Shown here piece by piece: positions 62,325 to 64,000 of a DNA stretch of 64,000 nt. A program made the translations under genes and the position numbers. Source of the stretch: Planctomycetota bacterium (lineage in GTDB: Bacteria > Planctomycetota > B15-G4); assembly GCA_029259695.1 (NCBI GenBank), contig JAJDEQ010000210.1:1-64000 (forward strand). Reading direction: 5' to 3'. Each line of letters starts with the position of its first letter. Positions within the stretch are counted from its first letter, which is position 1. The notes below the pieces were generated by a model that did no database searches, was not told the origin of the DNA, and saw only the letters and a program-made list of their open reading frames with translations.

Positions 62325-62684
62325 CTACGACCCGCCGGTGACCTTGCCGATCGCTTCCACGATTTCGTCGCGGCCGAACTTGTGGCCGGGAATCGTGTGC
62401 ACCACGTTGCCCTCGGCGTCGAACGCCACCAGACCGTGGGTTTCGAGTTCGTAGGCTTCGACGTCACCGGACTCGTTGGTGACCGCCGGGTCGACGATGG
62501 TGAAGGTGACCTGGTCCGCGTACTCCGTTTGCAGCTCGCTCACGGCGGCTACGATCGTGTTGCAGAAGGGTCACGTGTCCGCGATGGAGTAGTAGCGGAT
62601 CTCGGGCAGCGCCTCGGGGGCGGCGGTGCCGCACGCGCCGGCGAACAGCAGCAGCGCGAGAGCGGCGAGCAGGGACGAACGCAT
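62325..62684 (-). CDS. Thioredoxin-like selenoprotein lipoprotein with UPFC motif (in-frame TGA at 62571-62573)
   Basis: 119 residues if TGA is read as selenocysteine. The start ATG at 62684 has TGGAG upstream. Residues 1-20 are a lipoprotein signal (ALALLLFAGACGT, Cys18). Then EIRYYSIADT, TGA (codon 38), and PFCNTIVAAVSELQTEYADQ follow in frame to a TAG stop at 62325. The TGA replaces the first Cys of a CPFC thioredoxin motif, and Cys41 remains as partner. Downstream strands and helix (VTFTIVDPAV; HGLVAFDAEGNVVHTIPG; EIVEAIGKV) fit a thioredoxin fold. A SECIS-like hairpin is at 62531-62552. Ordinary gene callers would stop at codon 37 or start at an internal GTG. It would act outside the cytoplasm on thiols or peroxides. 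Confidence 0.75.
62531..62552 (-). promoter_or_regulatory. SECIS-like hairpin downstream of the in-frame TGA
   Basis: On the minus strand, 18 nt after TGA, GUAGC-CGC pairs with GCG-A-GCUGC (5 + 3 bp, one bulged A, one G-U), with a 5-nt apical loop CGUGA having G at its second position. Spacing and loop fit the bacterial SECIS that SelB recognises. Confidence 0.55.
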
Positions 62685-62743
62685 GGGTCGTGCTCCAGGA
62701 GAGGGAGCTGGTGATCATAGCGGCCCGCGGCGGCGGCCGCCGA

Positions 62744-63997
62744 TCACTCGGCGGGCGGGCTGCGCCGGCGCTCGGCGCGCGCCATGGCGGGGGCCATGCT
62801 CACCAGCAGGCGGGCCACGGCCGCGGCCTGTCCCAGGCGCTCGGCGGCGCGCCCCCGCACGGTCGGTGCGCTGACGGACAGTCCGCGGCGGGCGACGAGG
62901 TCGTCGAGCGCTCCGCACTTCTCGTGGGTCACGTTGCACCACAGGGCCTTGAGCAGCAGCGGCGCTCCGGCATCGGCGTCGATGCTGCGCAGCATGCGCA
63001 CCCGGCCGGAGTTCCAGGCGGCGAGCAGGTCGTCGTGGCGGCGGAAGCGGCGCCACTCCCGTGCGAGCTGCTCCAGCGGGACGGCCGCGGAGAGTTCGGA
63101 GGGGTCCAGTTGCATGTGGGCCAGGTGCTCCCGTGAGGGCGGCGGCTGGCTGGCCACGATGCGCTCGAAGGTGTCGCCGGTCGCCGGTCGCAGCGCCGTC
63201 CACGACACCAGTCGTCGGCGGCGCGACGGACCGCCGGGATCGACGGGCGCCGTCTCGCCGTAGACCACGACCAGTCGCTCGAGGCCGTCGATCAACTCCC
63301 GCGGCACGGCGCGTGACGTGCGCGGCCGTCGCAGCTGGCACCGGGGTTCGGCGCCCGCCTGACCGATGCACGCGACCTGGTCGGCGATCATCGATTCGAA
63401 CGCGGCGAGCAGTTCGTCCAGTCCGCCGAGGTCGGGTTCGAGCATGCGCAAGGCCGTGACGATCGACTCCACCGTGGACAGGTGATCGCTGCTGGACTGG
63501 CGCCGGATGCGGTAGCGGCTCGGCGCGTCGGGGGTGAAGCGCACGGCGGGCAGGGCCTGCAACCACGGGTTGTCGAGGTAGAGGCGACGGGCCTGGTGCC
63601 AGGTGCCGTCGAGCACGATCAGGCTGCGCGGTCGCTCGGCCGGCTCGAGTTCGGCCAGGTCCCGGGCGCCGGGGCTGGGGTAGAGCAGCGCCGCGCCTTC
63701 GGGCAGCGTGGGCCGCGGGACGGACCCCGTCAGCGGGCGGACCTCGACGCTGTCCAGGCCCAGCCGCACGAGGCGCGCCGTTCCGATGGGGTGAAAACGC
63801 TCGCGCACGTGCTGCAGCACCACGATCGGTGTGCGGTTGGCGACCGTCGGCGTGCGCGCACACACGCAGTGCGTGGACGGCTTGTGGCAGCGGTAGCACA
63901 CGACGCGGAACCTCGCCGACGGGTCGCGGTTCGTGTGCGCGGCCGGCTCGCTGTCGGAGTCCGGAGCGCTGGTCTCGCTGGGCGGCGTGGCTTGCAC
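62744..63997 (-). CDS. DTW-domain protein (tRNA aminocarboxypropyltransferase-like), may start outside the window
   Basis: 417 residues from a GTG at 63997; the frame is open to the window edge, so the true start may lie beyond. N-terminal cysteines (Cys34, 37, 44, 46 in CYRCHKPSTHCVC) probably bind zinc. The SAM-dependent acp-transferase core has the DTW-family motif LIVLDGTWHQARRL (130-133). The family modifies uridine in tRNA. A C-terminal extension of ~200 residues (WTALRPATGDTFERI, EQLAREWRRFRRHDDLLAAW) makes it about twice the usual length. Confidence 0.85.
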   Translation of the reverse strand: MQATPPSETSAPDSDSEPAAHTNRDPSARFRVVCYRCHKPSTHCVCARTPTVANRTPIVVLQHVRERFHPIGTARLVRLGLDSVEVRPLTGSVPRPTLPEGAALLYPSPGARDLAELEPAERPRSLIVLDGTWHQARRLYLDNPWLQALPAVRFTPDAPSRYRIRRQSSSDHLSTVESIVTALRMLEPDLGGLDELLAAFESMIADQVACIGQAGAEPRCQLRRPRTSRAVPRELIDGLERLVVVYGETAPVDPGGPSRRRRLVSWTALRPATGDTFERIVASQPPPSREHLAHMQLDPSELSAAVPLEQLAREWRRFRRHDDLLAAWNSGRVRMLRSIDADAGAPLLLKALWCNVTHEKCGALDDLVARRGLSVSAPTVRGRAAERLGQAAAVARLLVSMAPAMARAERRRSPPAE

Positions 63998-64000
63998 GGG

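Noticed and set aside
62325-62573. Treating the in-frame TGA as proof of a pseudogene, or calling a short gene from an internal GTG at 62543
   Set aside because: Ribosome site, lipoprotein signal and the missing redox residue all lie upstream and at the TGA; the internal start would lack the active-site motif.

Overview
This is a 64 kb chromosomal window of very GC-rich DNA. The content points to a planctomycete (Planctomycetota), probably one of the marine lineages rich in large secreted proteins. The evidence is many exported proteins with FG-GAP, HAF, beta-helix or trimeric-adhesin regions ending in planctomycete-type C-terminal modules, a divergent ECF sigma factor and Ser/Thr kinase pair, an ECF sigma factor fused to a membrane-anchored ectodomain, a PNGase F-like protein, and many genes that start with GTG or TTG. 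I see no rRNA, tRNA, CRISPR array, phage or insertion sequence. The taxonomic placement is inference.

Layout. 1-6.6 kb: truncated polyphosphate kinase 2, the Mg2+ transporter MgtE, a large unknown protein, a DUF6624 protein divergent from an ArsR-like regulator across an AT-rich palindrome, and Dps. 6.9-21.3 kb: a CIA30-FAS1 secreted protein, an internally deleted Gfo/Idh/MocA oxidoreductase, an alpha/beta hydrolase, an HAF-repeat protein, an HTH protein, an amidohydrolase, a redox-inactive thioredoxin-fold protein, a YgiQ radical SAM protein, a lipoprotein and a DUF3344-like secreted protein. 21.3-30.8 kb: a gene fossil and paired terminator elements around a second hydrolase, a STAS / GPP34 / anti-sigma ATPase operon, an FG-GAP protein, and the sigma/kinase pair. 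31-47 kb: PNGase F-PDZ, a nucleoredoxin, a SMARCAL1-like helicase, a HExxH protein, an FG-GAP/YadA-head/S74 adhesin, a nuclease-like protein, and a coupled pair (GspG-tailed protein plus transglutaminase). 47-58 kb: a beta-helix protein, a five-gene pseudopilin operon, cardiolipin synthase, another beta-helix protein and a trypsin-like protease. 58-64 kb: the 1196-residue sigma/ectodomain fusion, a small thioredoxin-like lipoprotein gene with an in-frame TGA, and a DTW-domain protein.

The strongest new observation is the gene at 62325-62684 (minus strand). Its only in-frame stop is a TGA exactly where the first Cys of a thioredoxin-type CPFC motif is expected (U-P-F-C), and a hairpin of bacterial SECIS type lies 18 nt downstream. 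It reads as a selenocysteine-containing lipoprotein that ordinary gene calling would truncate. Other notable items are the membrane-tethered sigma factor, the GOLPH3-like protein inside a partner-switching operon, a secreted-protein module found at both C- and N-termini, a pentapeptide minisatellite in a pseudopilin leader, and ~20-bp intergenic tandem repeats at several loci.

The window is weighted towards the cell surface (adhesins, beta-helix proteins, pseudopilins, proteases, glycosidase) and towards signalling that could control it (two sigma factors, one kinase, one partner-switching module). No single metabolic pathway is encoded here.
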